DNA of 64,000 nt, taken from assembly GCA_910585245.1 (NCBI GenBank), contig CAJUCO010000008.1, positions 1-64,000 of the forward strand. Reading direction: 5' to 3'. Source of the stretch: an uncultured Oscillibacter sp. Lineage in GTDB: Bacteria > Bacillota > Clostridia > Oscillospirales > Oscillospiraceae. Positions 15,379 through 24,440 of this stretch are shown here, piece after piece. A program made the translations under genes and the position numbers. Below the pieces are notes generated by a model, which made no database searches, was not told the origin of the DNA, and worked only from the letters and a program-made list of their open reading frames with translations. Position 1 is the first letter of the stretch. The number at the start of each line of letters is the position of its first letter.

Positions 15379-15519
15379 ATGAAAAGAATCAAGACTCTAG
15401 AGACCCGCAGCCTCTGCGAGAGCGCCAAGAAGGGCGGTTGCGGCGAGTGCCAGACCTCCTGCCAGTCCGCTTGCAAAACCTCCTGCGGCGTCGCCAACCA
15501 GAAGTGCGAGCAGAAGTGA
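15379..15519 (+). CDS. scfA: SCIFF ranthipeptide precursor, 46 aa
   Basis: This is a ribosomally made peptide processed to thioether crosslinks by the adjacent radical SAM enzyme. The family signature is present: GGCGECQTSC, QSACKTSC and NQKCEQK supply the six conserved Cys at positions 21, 24, 28, 32, 36 and 43. A seventh Cys at position 13 (SLCES) is extra compared with the usual SLPKSA-like leader. A GGGAG-type RBS precedes ATG. The gene is separated from the maturase gene by a terminator-like hairpin. The biological role of SCIFF is not settled; it is nearly universal in Clostridia. Confidence 0.95.
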   Translation: MKRIKTLETRSLCESAKKGGCGECQTSCQSACKTSCGVANQKCEQK

Positions 15520-15526
15520 ACACACG

Positions 15527-15554
15527 AAGCGCCGCCGCCCAGGCGGCGCTTTTC
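15527..15554 (+). terminator. Attenuating hairpin between the SCIFF precursor and maturase genes
   Basis: AAGCGCCGCC / GGCGGCGCTT with a five-base loop followed by TTCC. Placed between precursor and maturase, it should make precursor mRNA more abundant than maturase mRNA. Confidence 0.7.
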
Positions 15555-15601
15555 CTGTTGGAAAAACCGCCGTTCCTTCCCGGGCGGCCTTGGAGGATCA
15601 C

Positions 15602-16987
15602 ATGGTACATCAATACCAACTCAATGGATACAATATCGTTTTAGACAGCTGTTCCGGCGGCATCCACGTGGTGGACGAGGTGGCCTATGACGTCATTGCC
15701 CTCTACCCGGACCACACGGCAGAGGAAATCGTGGCGGCCCTGCTGGAAAAATACCCGAACCGTTCCGACGTGACGGAAGAAGAACTGCGGGAGTGTCTGG
15801 CCGACGTGGAGTCGCTGGTAAACTCCGGCCAACTCTATACCCCCGATACCTTCTCGGACATCGCCGGGACCTTTAAAGAGCGCTCCGGCGACGTGGTAAA
15901 GGCCCTCTGCCTTCACGTGGCCCACACCTGTAACCTCAACTGCTCCTACTGCTTCGCAAGCCAGGGGAAATACCATGGGGACCGGGCCCTCATGCCCTTT
16001 GAGGTGGGCAAGCAGGCCCTGGACTTCCTTATCGCCCACTCCGGAAGCCGGACGAACCTGGAGGTAGACTTCTTCGGCGGCGAGCCGCTGATGAACTGGC
16101 AGGTGGTAAAGGACCTGGTGGCCTACGCCCGGACCCAGGAGGAGCCGCACCACAAGCATTTCCGCTTCACCCTCACCACCAACGGGATGCTCATTGACCA
16201 AGACGTCATTGACTTTGCCAACCGGGAGATGGACAACGTGGTCCTCTCTCTGGACGGGCGGAGGGAGATTCACGACGCCCTTCGGGTGGACTACGCCGGA
16301 AACGGCAGCTATGAGCGGATTGTCCCCAAGTTTCAGGAGCTGGTGAAGGCCCGGGGGGGAAGCCGGTACTATATGAGGGGCACATTTACCCACCGGAATC
16401 CGGATTTCACGAAGGACCTCTTCCACATGGCGGATCTGGGCTTCACCGAGCTCTCCATGGAGCCGGTGGTCTGCGCTCCGGGGGACCCGGCGGCCCTGAC
16501 TGCGGAGGACCTGGAGACCGTGAAGGAGCAGTACGAGCTCCTGGCAAAGGAGATGCAAAAGCGCCGTAAAGAGGGGCGCCCCATCACCTTTTACCACTAT
16601 ATGCTGGACCTTACGGGAGGACCCTGCGTCTACAAGCGGGTCTCCGGCTGCGGCTCCGGCACGGAGTACATGGCCGTCACCCCCTGGGGGGATTTGTACC
16701 CCTGCCACCAGTTCGTGGGGGAGGAGGCGTACAAGCTGGGGGACGTGTGGCAGGGCGTGACGAATACCGCCCTGCGGGAGGAGTTCCGGTCCTGCAACGC
16801 CTACGCCCGGCCCGAGTGCGCGGACTGCTGGGCCAAGCTCTATTGCTCCGGCGGCTGCGCTGCCAATGCCTACCACGCCTCTGGCTCCATCCGGGGGGTT
16901 TACGAGGCGGGCTGCGAGCTCTTTCGCAAGCGGATGGAGTGTGCCATCATGCTCCAGGCCGCCCAGGCGGAGGAAAGCGGAGTATGA
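15602..16987 (+). CDS. scfB: SCIFF peptide radical SAM maturase
   Basis: It installs Cys-derived thioether bonds in the SCIFF peptide. The protein is 461 aa. Residues about 1-90 form a precursor-recognition (PqqD-like) region. The SAM cluster motif is Cys110, Cys114, Cys117 (CNLNCSYC), followed by FFGGEPLMNW and the LSLDGRREIHD segment. The C-terminal SPASM region carries a Cys-rich set (PCVYKRVSGCGSG, YPCHQF, CADCWAKLYCSGGC, AGC) for auxiliary Fe-S clusters. GGAGG is five bases before ATG 15602; a TTG four codons earlier is less likely. Its stop overlaps the next start as ATGA. Confidence 0.95.
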   Translation: MVHQYQLNGYNIVLDSCSGGIHVVDEVAYDVIALYPDHTAEEIVAALLEKYPNRSDVTEEELRECLADVESLVNSGQLYTPDTFSDIAGTFKERSGDVVKALCLHVAHTCNLNCSYCFASQGKYHGDRALMPFEVGKQALDFLIAHSGSRTNLEVDFFGGEPLMNWQVVKDLVAYARTQEEPHHKHFRFTLTTNGMLIDQDVIDFANREMDNVVLSLDGRREIHDALRVDYAGNGSYERIVPKFQELVKARGGSRYYMRGTFTHRNPDFTKDLFHMADLGFTELSMEPVVCAPGDPAALTAEDLETVKEQYELLAKEMQKRRKEGRPITFYHYMLDLTGGPCVYKRVSGCGSGTEYMAVTPWGDLYPCHQFVGEEAYKLGDVWQGVTNTALREEFRSCNAYARPECADCWAKLYCSGGCAANAYHASGSIRGVYEAGCELFRKRMECAIMLQAAQAEESGV

Positions 16988-18321
16988 CCACCCCCGTGGC
17001 GGACTTCCTCCGGGCCTACGCCGCCTCCGGCACGGTCCGGCTCCATATGCCGGGGCACAAGGGCCGGGGACCTCTGGGCTGCGAACATTGGGACCTGACG
17101 GAAATATCCGGGGCGGACTCCCTCTATGAGGCGGCGGGCATCATCGCAAAGAGCGAGGAAAACGCCGCCGCCCTCTTCGGCTCCGCCGCCACGTTCTACT
17201 CCACTGAAGGGTCTACCCATTGTATCAAGGCCATGCTGTTCCTGGCCCTTCAAAACCGTCCGGCAGGGACGCCGCCGGTGATTCTGGCCGCCCGGAACGT
17301 CCACAGGGCCTTTGTCCATGCCGCCGCCCTGCTGGATTTCGAGCCGGTGTGGCTCTGGCCGGAGGAGGGGACAAACTCCCTCTGTGCCTGTCCCATTACG
17401 GCGGAGGGTCTGGAAAAAAACTTGGCCTCACTGCCTGCGCCTCCCGCCGCCGTCTACGTCACCAGCCCCGACTATTTGGGAAACACGGCGGACGTCTCCG
17501 CCCTGGCGGAGGTGTGCCATGCCCATAAAACGCCGCTTCTGGTGGACAACGCCCACGGGGCCTATCTGCGCTTCCTGGCCCCCTCCCGCCACCCTCTGGA
17601 CCAGGGGGCGGACCTCACCTGCGATTCCGCCCACAAGACCCTGCCGGTTCTCACCGGCGGGGCATACCTCCATGTTGCCAAAACCGCCCCGGCGGCGTTT
17701 TTGGAGAACGTCCGGCCCGCCCTGGCCCTCTTCGGGTCCACCAGCCCCTCCTATCTGACCTTAGCGTCCCTGGACTTATGCAACCGCTGTTTGTCGGAGG
17801 AGTACCCCGCCCGCTTGGAGGAGGCTGTCCGCCGCCTGGAGGCCCTGGGGAAATCCCTTTCCGCCCAGGGCTGGCGGACAGAGCCCTCAGACCCCCTGCG
17901 CCTGACCCTCCGGGCCCCGGCGGGCCTGACGGGGCTGGACTTGGCGGACCGGCTCCGCCGGGGCGGCGGGGAGTGCGAGTACGCGGACCGGGACTTCCTG
18001 GTCCTCATGACCACGCCGGAAAACGGCCCGGAGGACCTTGCCCGGGTCTCCGCCGCCCTGGGGGAGAACCGGGCTCCCGCCGCCCCGGCGGTTTTCCTGC
18101 CTCCCGCCAGGGGGAAGCGGCTTCGGTCCATCCGAGAGGCCCTGTTCGCTCCCCAGGAGACCGTCCCGGTGGAGGAGAGTCTGGGCCGGGTCTGCGGCGG
18201 GCCCACGGTGAGCTGCCCCCCGGCGGTGCCCATCGCCGTGTCCGGGGAGCGGATTGGGAAAGAGGCCCTGGCGCTGTTTCGGTATTACGGCGTAAAACTC
18301 GTGGCTGTTTTAAAGGACTGA
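16984..18321 (+). CDS. PLP-dependent Orn/Lys/Arg decarboxylase-like protein
   Basis: The 445-aa product has the fold-type I layout of the short Orn/Lys/Arg decarboxylase family: N-terminal LHMPGHKG, substrate-loop region GADSLYEAAGIIAKSE, and the PLP lysine (Lys218) in DSAHKTLPVLTGG preceded by VDNAHGAYLRF. It lacks the wing domain of inducible decarboxylases. A basic amino acid decarboxylase feeding polyamine synthesis is the best guess. ATGA coupling to scfB puts it in the SCIFF operon, although such genes sit in many contexts. Confidence 0.85.
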   Translation: MTTPVADFLRAYAASGTVRLHMPGHKGRGPLGCEHWDLTEISGADSLYEAAGIIAKSEENAAALFGSAATFYSTEGSTHCIKAMLFLALQNRPAGTPPVILAARNVHRAFVHAAALLDFEPVWLWPEEGTNSLCACPITAEGLEKNLASLPAPPAAVYVTSPDYLGNTADVSALAEVCHAHKTPLLVDNAHGAYLRFLAPSRHPLDQGADLTCDSAHKTLPVLTGGAYLHVAKTAPAAFLENVRPALALFGSTSPSYLTLASLDLCNRCLSEEYPARLEEAVRRLEALGKSLSAQGWRTEPSDPLRLTLRAPAGLTGLDLADRLRRGGGECEYADRDFLVLMTTPENGPEDLARVSAALGENRAPAAPAVFLPPARGKRLRSIREALFAPQETVPVEESLGRVCGGPTVSCPPAVPIAVSGERIGKEALALFRYYGVKLVAVLKD

Positions 18322-18347
18322 AAATTGAAAAATGAGGCACACTAGCC

Positions 18348-18385
18348 TTGCCGCCCCGTTCCTCTGGGACGGGGCAAATTTTTTT
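18348..18385 (+). terminator. Terminator after the PLP enzyme gene
   Basis: TTGCC-CCCCGT faces ACGGGGCAA and is followed by ATTTTTTT. It lies 20 bases before the ferredoxin start. Confidence 0.8.
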
Positions 18386-18403
18386 CAGAATAGGAGAAAC
18401 GCG

Positions 18404-18583
18404 ATGAACGCGACGGTAAATGAAAGTTGCATTGGCTGCGGCCTGTGCGCCGGGAACTGCCCGGAGGTATTTTCCATGGGAGACGACGGCTTTGCCCACG
18501 GCGGGGAGGTCCCTGACGGGATGCTGGACGCGGCCCAGAGCGCCCGGGACGAGTGCCCGGTGAGTGCTATCAGCATCGGCTGA
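18404..18583 (+). CDS. Small [4Fe-4S] ferredoxin, 59 aa
   Basis: An electron carrier. Cys9, Cys12 and Cys15 (CIGCGLC) and a remote Cys followed by Pro (ECPVSAI) would bind one [4Fe-4S] cluster; Cys19 in GNCPEVF is the additional residue common in single-cluster ferredoxins. AGGAGAA precedes the ATG. Because a terminator lies just upstream, it probably depends on read-through or a weak promoter within 18385-18403. Confidence 0.9.
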   Translation: MNATVNESCIGCGLCAGNCPEVFSMGDDGFAHGGEVPDGMLDAAQSARDECPVSAISIG

Positions 18584-18605
18584 TAGAGGGCCTCTTGCCG
18601 AGGCG

Positions 18606-18644
18606 GGGGGCTTTTACTCGCCTGCAAGGGCGAGTAAAAGCCCC
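18606..18644. terminator. Bidirectional hairpin between ferredoxin and lepA
   Basis: A perfect 16-17-bp stem GGGGCTTTTACTCGCC / GGCGAGTAAAAGCCCC with a TGCAA-type loop lies between convergent genes. No separate T-tail is present. Confidence 0.6.
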
Positions 18645-18651
18645 GGCGAGG

Positions 18652-20457
18652 TCACTCGTCCAGCTTCAGCACCGCCAGGAAGGCCTCCGTGGGAATCTGA
18701 ACAGACCCCAGGCTCCGCATCTTCTTCTTGCCCTCCTTCTGCTTTTCCAAGAGCTTCTTTTTCCGGGTGATGTCGCCGCCATAGCACTTGGCCAGCACGT
18801 CCTTCCGCATGGCCTTGACCGTCTCCCGGGCGATCACCCGCCCGCCGATGGCCGCTTGCACCGGCACCTCGAAGAGCTGGCGGGGGATGTTCTCCTTCAG
18901 CTTCTCACAGAGCTTCCGGGCCCGGCCATAGGCCTTGCCCTTATGGGCAATGAAGCTCAGCGCGTCCACCTGGTCCCCATTTAAAAGCAAATCCACCTTC
19001 ACCAGCTCGCTGGGCCGGTAGCCGGAGAGCTCGTAGTCCAAGGACGCGTAGCCCTTGGTGTTGGCTTTCAGCGTGTCGAAGAAATCGTAAATAATCTCGT
19101 TCAGCGGCATCTGGTAATGGAGCTCCACCAGGTGGGTGTCCAGGTACTGCATATCCTTGAACTCCCCCCGGCGCTCCTGGCACATGGGCATGATGTTCCC
19201 CACGTAGTCGTTGGGGCTGATGATAGAGACCTTTACATAAGGCTCCTCCGCCCGCTCGATGGAGGCCGGGTCCGGATAATTGTGGGGGTTATCCACCCGC
19301 ACAAGGCTACCGTCTGTTTTATAAACATCATATATTACGGAAGGTAATGTAGTCACCAGGTCCAAGTCAAATTCCCGCTCCAGCCGCTCCTGGATGACCT
19401 CCATATGGAGCATTCCCAAAAAGCCGCAGCGGAAGCCGAAGCCCAGGGCCACGGAGGACTCGGGCTCGAAGCTCAAGGACGCGTCGTTGAGCCGCAGCTT
19501 TTCCAGGGCGTCCCGCAGGTCCGGGTACTTGGACCCGTCCTCGGTGTAAATGCCACAATAGACCATGGGCTGCACGGGCCGGTAGCCCGGGAGGGCCTCC
19601 GCCGCCGGGGTGGCGGCGTCTGTCACGGTGTCGCCCACCCGGGTGTCCTGGACATTTTTAATGGAAGCGGTGAAATAGCCCACCTCCCCCGCCTGGAGGC
19701 GGTCGCAGGACTCCATACCCAAGGGCAGCAGGTGGCCGCACTCCACTACCTGATAGGAAGCGCCGGAGGCCATCATTTTTACGGTCTGCCCGGTACGGAG
19801 GCTGCCCTCCATCAGGCGCATATAGACGATGACCCCCCGGTAGCTGTCGTACTGACTGTCGAAAATCAGGGCCTTAAGGGGGGCATTCGGGTCCCCGGCG
19901 GGAGGCGGGACGTTTTTCACTACGTCTTCCAGCACCGCGTCGATGTTGACCCCCTGCTTGGCGGAGATCTCCGGTGCGTCCAGGGCCGGGAGGCCGATGA
20001 TATCCTCCACCTCCTGCTTGGCCTGGGCGGGGTTGGCAGCGGGAAGGTCGATTTTGTTGAACACCGGAAGAATCTCCAAATCGTGTTCCATGGCGAGATA
20101 GGTGTTGGCCAGGGTTTGAGCCTCCACACCCTGGGTGGAGTCCACCACCAAAACGGCCCCCTCGCAGGCGGCCAGAGACCGGGATACCTCGTAGTTAAAG
20201 TCCACGTGGCCCGGGGTGTCGATGAGGTTCAGGGCATAATCCTCCCCGTCGGCGGCATGGTAGAGGAGCCGGACGGCCCGGGCCTTGATGGTGATGCCCC
20301 GTTCCCGCTCCAAGTCCATGTTGTCCAGCAGCTGGCTCTCCATCTCCCGCTGGCTGACGGCATCGCACTTTTCCAGCAGCCGGTCCGCCAGGGTGGACTT
20401 GCCGTGGTCGATATGAGCAATGATGGAAAAATTACGAATGTGATCTTGTTGAATCAT
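18652..20457 (-). CDS. lepA: Elongation factor 4 (LepA) GTPase
   Basis: LepA is a ribosome-binding GTPase that can back-translocate or remodel ribosomes. The protein is 601 aa, the normal length. G1 is AHIDHGKST and G2 lies in ERERGITI; G3 is DTPGHVDF and G4 NKIDLP. The LepA-specific C-terminal domain ends [17 protein letters not shown] is eight bases before ATG 20457. The first 15 or so codons and the RBS are duplicated at 20648-20716 (see the repeat entries). Confidence 0.97.
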   Translation of the reverse strand: MIQQDHIRNFSIIAHIDHGKSTLADRLLEKCDAVSQREMESQLLDNMDLERERGITIKARAVRLLYHAADGEDYALNLIDTPGHVDFNYEVSRSLAACEGAVLVVDSTQGVEAQTLANTYLAMEHDLEILPVFNKIDLPAANPAQAKQEVEDIIGLPALDAPEISAKQGVNIDAVLEDVVKNVPPPAGDPNAPLKALIFDSQYDSYRGVIVYMRLMEGSLRTGQTVKMMASGASYQVVECGHLLPLGMESCDRLQAGEVGYFTASIKNVQDTRVGDTVTDAATPAAEALPGYRPVQPMVYCGIYTEDGSKYPDLRDALEKLRLNDASLSFEPESSVALGFGFRCGFLGMLHMEVIQERLEREFDLDLVTTLPSVIYDVYKTDGSLVRVDNPHNYPDPASIERAEEPYVKVSIISPNDYVGNIMPMCQERRGEFKDMQYLDTHLVELHYQMPLNEIIYDFFDTLKANTKGYASLDYELSGYRPSELVKVDLLLNGDQVDALSFIAHKGKAYGRARKLCEKLKENIPRQLFEVPVQAAIGGRVIARETVKAMRKDVLAKCYGGDITRKKKLLEKQKEGKKKMRSLGSVQIPTEAFLAVLKLDE

Positions 20458-20474
20458 AGAGAAAGGCCTCCTTG
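20406..20474 (-). repeat. 69-bp direct repeat, copy within lepA (RBS and first codons)
   Basis: It is identical at 67 of 69 positions to 20648-20716. This copy belongs to the intact lepA gene. Confidence 0.9.
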
Positions 20475-20544
20475 GGCAAGTCCACCGGGGCCCCATCGAA
20501 GATGGGGCGCGCCGGAGGCGCGTAATAAAATAAAAAACCGGGGA

Positions 20545-20647
20545 CCTCGCAAAATCAAAGATTTTGTGGGGAGAGGAAGAAGGAACGAAGCAAAGCGGAG
20601 ACCACGCCGTCAGGCGGGGGCGAAGAGGGCGGAGTTTCTTCTGACGA
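20545..20647 (+). repeat. About 103-bp interspersed repeat, copy A
   Basis: Starting CGCAAAATC..GATTTTGTGGGGAGAGGA and ending GGAGTTTCTTCTGACGA, it aligns along its length with 30441-30544 with about one difference in seven. It lies between the two copies of the lepA 5' end. Confidence 0.8.
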
Positions 20648-20716
20648 GGTCGATATGAGCGATGATGGAAAAATTACGAATGTGATCTTGTTGAATCATA
20701 GAGAAAGACCTCCTTG
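20648..20716 (-). repeat. 69-bp direct repeat: orphan copy of the lepA start region
   Basis: It carries the RBS, ATG and 16-17 lepA codons ([17 protein letters not shown]), then runs into unrelated sequence, so it could initiate a short nonsense peptide on the minus strand. It differs from the functional copy at two positions. Confidence 0.9.
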
Positions 20717-20730
20717 AGGAAATGGTATCA

Positions 20731-21132
20731 TCATTGAGGGAGAGGGGATACAGACGTCCATACGCCGGTTTCGGCATCCCGCGCCAAGACGAGCTGGTCC
20801 GGACTGGTTCCCCGGTGGAAATATATGCTTTCGGCGGAATCGCCGACTTGGATTTCAAACCGGTTTTTCGCGCCGAAGCTGCTGTTCAGCCCGCCTAGGC
20901 AGCGATAAAAAGAGCAGTGGATCTCATCGCCGGTCTGTTTGGCCTCCATGGCCCGGATATAACCCATGGAACCCAGGGAAAAGGTCTCCACCGTGACGGT
21001 GGCCCCGTCCCCGGAGACGGAGAAGTCCTGGAGGAAGACGTCCGTCCTCTTTTGAAAGCCCGGCAGCACAAACAGCATTCCGGCCACCGCGCCAATGAGA
21101 AAGGCAAGAAAAACAGGCATCCATTTTTTCAT
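20731..21132 (-). CDS. Hypothetical membrane-anchored protein, 133 aa
   Basis: Residues 1-25 form an uncleaved signal anchor (MKKWMPVFLAFLIGAVAGML); the rest is an extracytoplasmic beta-rich domain with no motif I know. It lies 39 bases downstream of the SGNH gene on the same strand and so is probably the last gene of the XRE-MBOAT-SGNH operon. ATG 21132 is preferred to an in-frame TTG two codons earlier because of spacing to GGAAGG. Confidence 0.65.
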   Translation of the reverse strand: MKKWMPVFLAFLIGAVAGMLFVLPGFQKRTDVFLQDFSVSGDGATVTVETFSLGSMGYIRAMEAKQTGDEIHCSFYRCLGGLNSSFGAKNRFEIQVGDSAESIYFHRGTSPDQLVLARDAETGVWTSVSPLPQ

Positions 21133-21171
21133 ACGCAAGGACCTTCCCCCATCTTCAATAAATAGCGGCTC

Positions 21172-22272
21172 TCAGCCCCCATACCAGGCCGGCGGCTGAT
21201 CGTGGGTTTCGTACCACTGGTCCCAGAAGTCCTGATCCCAGAGGGCGTCGTAGTCGTAGTGTACCACAAACTCCCGCCACTCCGCTAGAGTCTTTTTCAC
21301 ATCTTCTGCCCGCAGCAGAAATTTTTCGGCGCAGACATTCCCCAGCACCCACTTCCCGGCCTCGCCGGAGTGGTGGACATAGTCGCAGTAGTTGTTCAGC
21401 TCCGTCACCATGTCTCTGGCGAAGAGGGGGGCATGGAGCCGGACGTTAGGATACGCTGTCAGCGTGTCGCAGGCCAGTTCCAGGGCCTTGAGGCGGGCGT
21501 CCAGGTCCCCCCGGCGGAGGCTGCGGTCCCAGAACAGGATGCTGTAGGGGGAGAAAAAGATTTCAAACTTCGTCTCCGGGTGGTCCCGAAACCAGTCCTC
21601 CATGACCGCCAGATTTTCCCGGGTAAATTGCAGGTAGGCGTCCTCCGGCGTCTGCTCCTCCGCCACCGGGGGGCGGTCATAGGTCCGCAGGGCTTCGTAC
21701 CGCCCCCAGAGGGAGGTCTGGTCCCAGGTGAAGCCCTCGTCCAGGGTCTGCCCGCCGCCCTGGCGGCTGGTCTGCAGGGCGTAGAGGCTGTAGTAGAGGG
21801 AGTCCTTGTTCAAAAGATACTTCACGTCGTCCAGGGGATTGCGGTTATAGAGGTACTCCGGCATGGCGTCCGTCACGCCCCGGCCGTCCCGAATGAGGGT
21901 GTTTAAATCCAGGGCGAAGAGAACCCGCTTGGGCGGATTTTTCCGGAAGAGCAAATCCACCACCTGGTCGAACTCGGAGAAGTACCCGTCGGGAATGGTA
22001 ATCCGCAGGCCGGGGCCGTGGTAAAATTCCTGGATCCAGCTGGAGCGGTAGTTGGCGGCCATGGAGGTGCCCAGGAGGACGGTTTCCGCCGGGACGTTTT
22101 TCGCCATGCCCGCAGCCTGATACCGCTCATTGAAAAAGGCGGGGAGGCGGTCCTCCGGCATCCGGTAGTAAAGGCAGGGGTCCACGGTGTACACAATCCC
22201 GCCGCACAGGGCCAGGGCCGCCAGCAACGCCGCCAAAAAGCGGCGGGCCCAGCGCTCATAAATCTTGTTCAT
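21172..22272 (-). CDS. SGNH-fold acyltransferase partner of the MBOAT protein (AlgX/DltD-like)
   Basis: The 366-aa product has an N-terminal membrane anchor (residues 11-30) and an extracytoplasmic SGNH-like domain. Ser70 in LLGTSMAANY resembles the block I nucleophile, and Asp297 with His300 in DYVHHSG resembles the block V Asp-x-x-His pair. In known MBOAT/SGNH pairs the second protein takes the acyl group delivered through the membrane and places it on a glycan or teichoic acid. It starts nine bases after the MBOAT stop. Confidence 0.75.
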   Translation of the reverse strand: MNKIYERWARRFLAALLAALALCGGIVYTVDPCLYYRMPEDRLPAFFNERYQAAGMAKNVPAETVLLGTSMAANYRSSWIQEFYHGPGLRITIPDGYFSEFDQVVDLLFRKNPPKRVLFALDLNTLIRDGRGVTDAMPEYLYNRNPLDDVKYLLNKDSLYYSLYALQTSRQGGGQTLDEGFTWDQTSLWGRYEALRTYDRPPVAEEQTPEDAYLQFTRENLAVMEDWFRDHPETKFEIFFSPYSILFWDRSLRRGDLDARLKALELACDTLTAYPNVRLHAPLFARDMVTELNNYCDYVHHSGEAGKWVLGNVCAEKFLLRAEDVKKTLAEWREFVVHYDYDALWDQDFWDQWYETHDQPPAWYGG

Positions 22273-22281
22273 GATTCGGCC

Positions 22282-23757
22282 TCAGAAATTGGAATAGATG
22301 AAGGTGGTCACCCCGGTGAAGGACAGCACGGACCAGGCCGCAAGCAAAGCCAGGACCGCCGCCCGCCCAAAGGAGGGCTTAAAGTTGTCCATCTGCCCCA
22401 CGGCGTTCCGGGGCCACAGCGCCGTTAACATGGCGGCGGCGAAGAGCCCATAGGTCAGGGCCGGGGCCGTCCAGGCCCGGAGGGCGGGGAACACCATGCC
22501 AAAGGCTTCCGCCTCCTTGGCGAAGACGTCCGCCATCAGCCACTCCGCCGGGGGGCGGAAGTCGGCGGTGACGGCGGTTTTCAGCAGCGTCAGCGCCTGA
22601 GAGGCGCCGGGGGCCCGGAAGAAGACCCAGGCGGCGTTGACAAAGGCGAAGGTCACGGCCCAGCGCAGGAGCTTGGGAAGCCTCTCCCGGCCCGAGCCCC
22701 AAACCCGCTCCAGGATCTGGCCCAGGCCGTGGAGTCCGCCCCAGATCAGGAAGGTCCACCCCGCCCCGTGCCAGAGGCCGCTGACCAGGAAGACCGCCAA
22801 AATATTGAGATAGGTCCGACCGCTTCCCCGTTTGCTCCCCCCCAGGGGGAAGTAGAGGCACTCCCGGAGAAAGGAGGTCAGAGTGATATGCCACCGCTTC
22901 CAAAATTCCCCCACGGACAAACTCCGGTAGGGGGAGTCGAAGTTCACCGGCAGGCGGAGGCCCAAAAGCCGCCCCGCCCCGGCGGCAATGTCGCAGTAGC
23001 CGGAGAAGTCAAAATACAATTGCAGGGTGTACCCCAGAATCACCAACCAGGCGGCGGGGGCGGAGAGCTGGTCCAGGTGGGCCCAGCCGCTGTTCACCAC
23101 AGCCCCCAGGTTGTCCGCCAGCAGCACCTTTTTCGCCATGCCGGCGGCGATGGCATACAGGCCGGCGGCAAAGTCCCGGCCGTCGGGGCGGAGGAACTTC
23201 TCCCCGTGGAGTTGAGGGAAAAAGGCCTGGGGCTTTAAAATCGGACCGGAGACCACGGAGGGGAAGAAGAAGGCGTAGAGGGGCAGGTCCTCCTGCTCCG
23301 GGCGGAAGCCGCCGGTATAGGCCTCCTTCAACAGCCACAGCTGCTGGAAGGTGAAAAAGCTGAGGCCCAGGGGGGCCCAGCCGACGGACAAACGGCCCCC
23401 GGTGACAAAGCCGGTGTACTTGAAGAGCGCCAGCACGCCGGTGTGCCAGACCATCGCCAAATAGAGACAGCGGCGGCGCTGGGCGGCGGTCCGGGGATAG
23501 GCGCAGGCGGTGGGGCCGTCGTTCCCCGCTTGGGTGCGGATATCCGGCGCGGTGAGATACCGCACGGCGGCAACGGACACCGAAAGCCCCATGACCAGCA
23601 CCAGCAGCGCGGCCCAGCCGCCTCCGACGATATAGAAAATCAGACAGGCCAGGGTCAGGCACTTCGCCGCGATTCGCCGGTTCCACCGGGCCGCGCCCAG
23701 GCAGACGGCGGCGGTGACGGTGAGGAAGGCCAGAAAGCCAAAGGATTGAAAATTCAT
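22282..23757 (-). CDS. MBOAT family O-acyltransferase (AlgI-like)
   Basis: A polytopic 491-aa membrane enzyme. Family landmarks are PLGLSFFTFQQLWLL, FFPSVVSGPI, LYFDFSGYCDIA, FWKRWHITLTSFLRE and the catalytic-His region LWHGAGWTFLIWGGLHG. It would transfer acyl groups from a cytoplasmic donor to an extracellular polymer together with the SGNH protein. Its ATG overlaps the stop of the XRE regulator as ATGA, so regulator and enzyme are made together. Confidence 0.93.
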   Translation of the reverse strand: MNFQSFGFLAFLTVTAAVCLGAARWNRRIAAKCLTLACLIFYIVGGGWAALLVLVMGLSVSVAAVRYLTAPDIRTQAGNDGPTACAYPRTAAQRRRCLYLAMVWHTGVLALFKYTGFVTGGRLSVGWAPLGLSFFTFQQLWLLKEAYTGGFRPEQEDLPLYAFFFPSVVSGPILKPQAFFPQLHGEKFLRPDGRDFAAGLYAIAAGMAKKVLLADNLGAVVNSGWAHLDQLSAPAAWLVILGYTLQLYFDFSGYCDIAAGAGRLLGLRLPVNFDSPYRSLSVGEFWKRWHITLTSFLRECLYFPLGGSKRGSGRTYLNILAVFLVSGLWHGAGWTFLIWGGLHGLGQILERVWGSGRERLPKLLRWAVTFAFVNAAWVFFRAPGASQALTLLKTAVTADFRPPAEWLMADVFAKEAEAFGMVFPALRAWTAPALTYGLFAAAMLTALWPRNAVGQMDNFKPSFGRAAVLALLAAWSVLSFTGVTTFIYSNF

Positions 23758-24440
23758 TTTTCCGGCTGCTTTGAAAGGGCGGTGAGCCGGGCGTCGGCGG
23801 TGCTGAGGACCTGGGTCAGGCTCTGGCAGCGCCCCGGGTAGGCGGCGTTGATGGCTGGAGAGGAGAGGTCCGGAAACTCCGTCTTCCGGGCCTTAAGGTT
23901 TCGAAGGGCTGCGGCGTACCGGGACTCGGAGAGTTTCTGGTCCGCGTCGGACAGACCCAGGGTGCAGGTGGCCGGGTCCAGGGCGAAGTAGCCCTCGTTG
24001 GCTCCGGCGGCGCGGTAGAGGTGCCGGTAGAGCTGGTAGACGGCGCTGCCGAGGTATGCGGCGGCGGCGTTGATGGCGGCCTTGTCCCCCAACTTGCCAA
24101 GAAGCTCAAAGAGAACCCCCAGCGCGCCGGAGAGGAGCTTGCTCTGGAGGGTGGCCAGAACGCTGCCCCGGAGGTTGCTCCTGGGCTCCGCGGCGTCCAG
24201 AATGTCCTGCTCTGTGAGCATATTGCCCTCCCGGGAGAGGGTGCGGCCCAGAATGAAGTCGGCGGAGACGCCGTAATAATCGCAGGCCCGGACCACGAAG
24301 CGGAGGCCCGGCTCTCGGATGCCGTTTTCATAGTGGGAGAGAAGGGCCTGGGAGATGCCCAGCTCCCCGGCGGCGACGCGCTGGCTGACGCCCTTTTCCT
24401 GGCGCAGCAGGGACAGCGTGCGGGAAAACTCTGAACTCAT
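23754..24440 (-). CDS. XRE-family transcriptional regulator, 228 aa
   Basis: The HTH occupies residues 5-60 (KGVSQRVAAGELGISQALLSHYENGIREPG). A long, Ala/Leu-rich helical C-terminal region without a known domain may sense a ligand or mediate oligomerisation. AAAGGAG precedes ATG 24440; the frame is open 35 codons further upstream, across the promoter region. It is the first gene of the surface-acylation operon and may control it. Confidence 0.85.
   Translation of the reverse strand: MSSEFSRTLSLLRQEKGVSQRVAAGELGISQALLSHYENGIREPGLRFVVRACDYYGVSADFILGRTLSREGNMLTEQDILDAAEPRSNLRGSVLATLQSKLLSGALGVLFELLGKLGDKAAINAAAAYLGSAVYQLYRHLYRAAGANEGYFALDPATCTLGLSDADQKLSESRYAAALRNLKARKTEFPDLSSPAINAAYPGRCQSLTQVLSTADARLTALSKQPEK

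Noticed and set aside
20610..20858. Short minus-strand frame starting like LepA
   Set aside because: It is the duplicated lepA start region joined to repeat sequence and contains no GTPase beyond the first residues.
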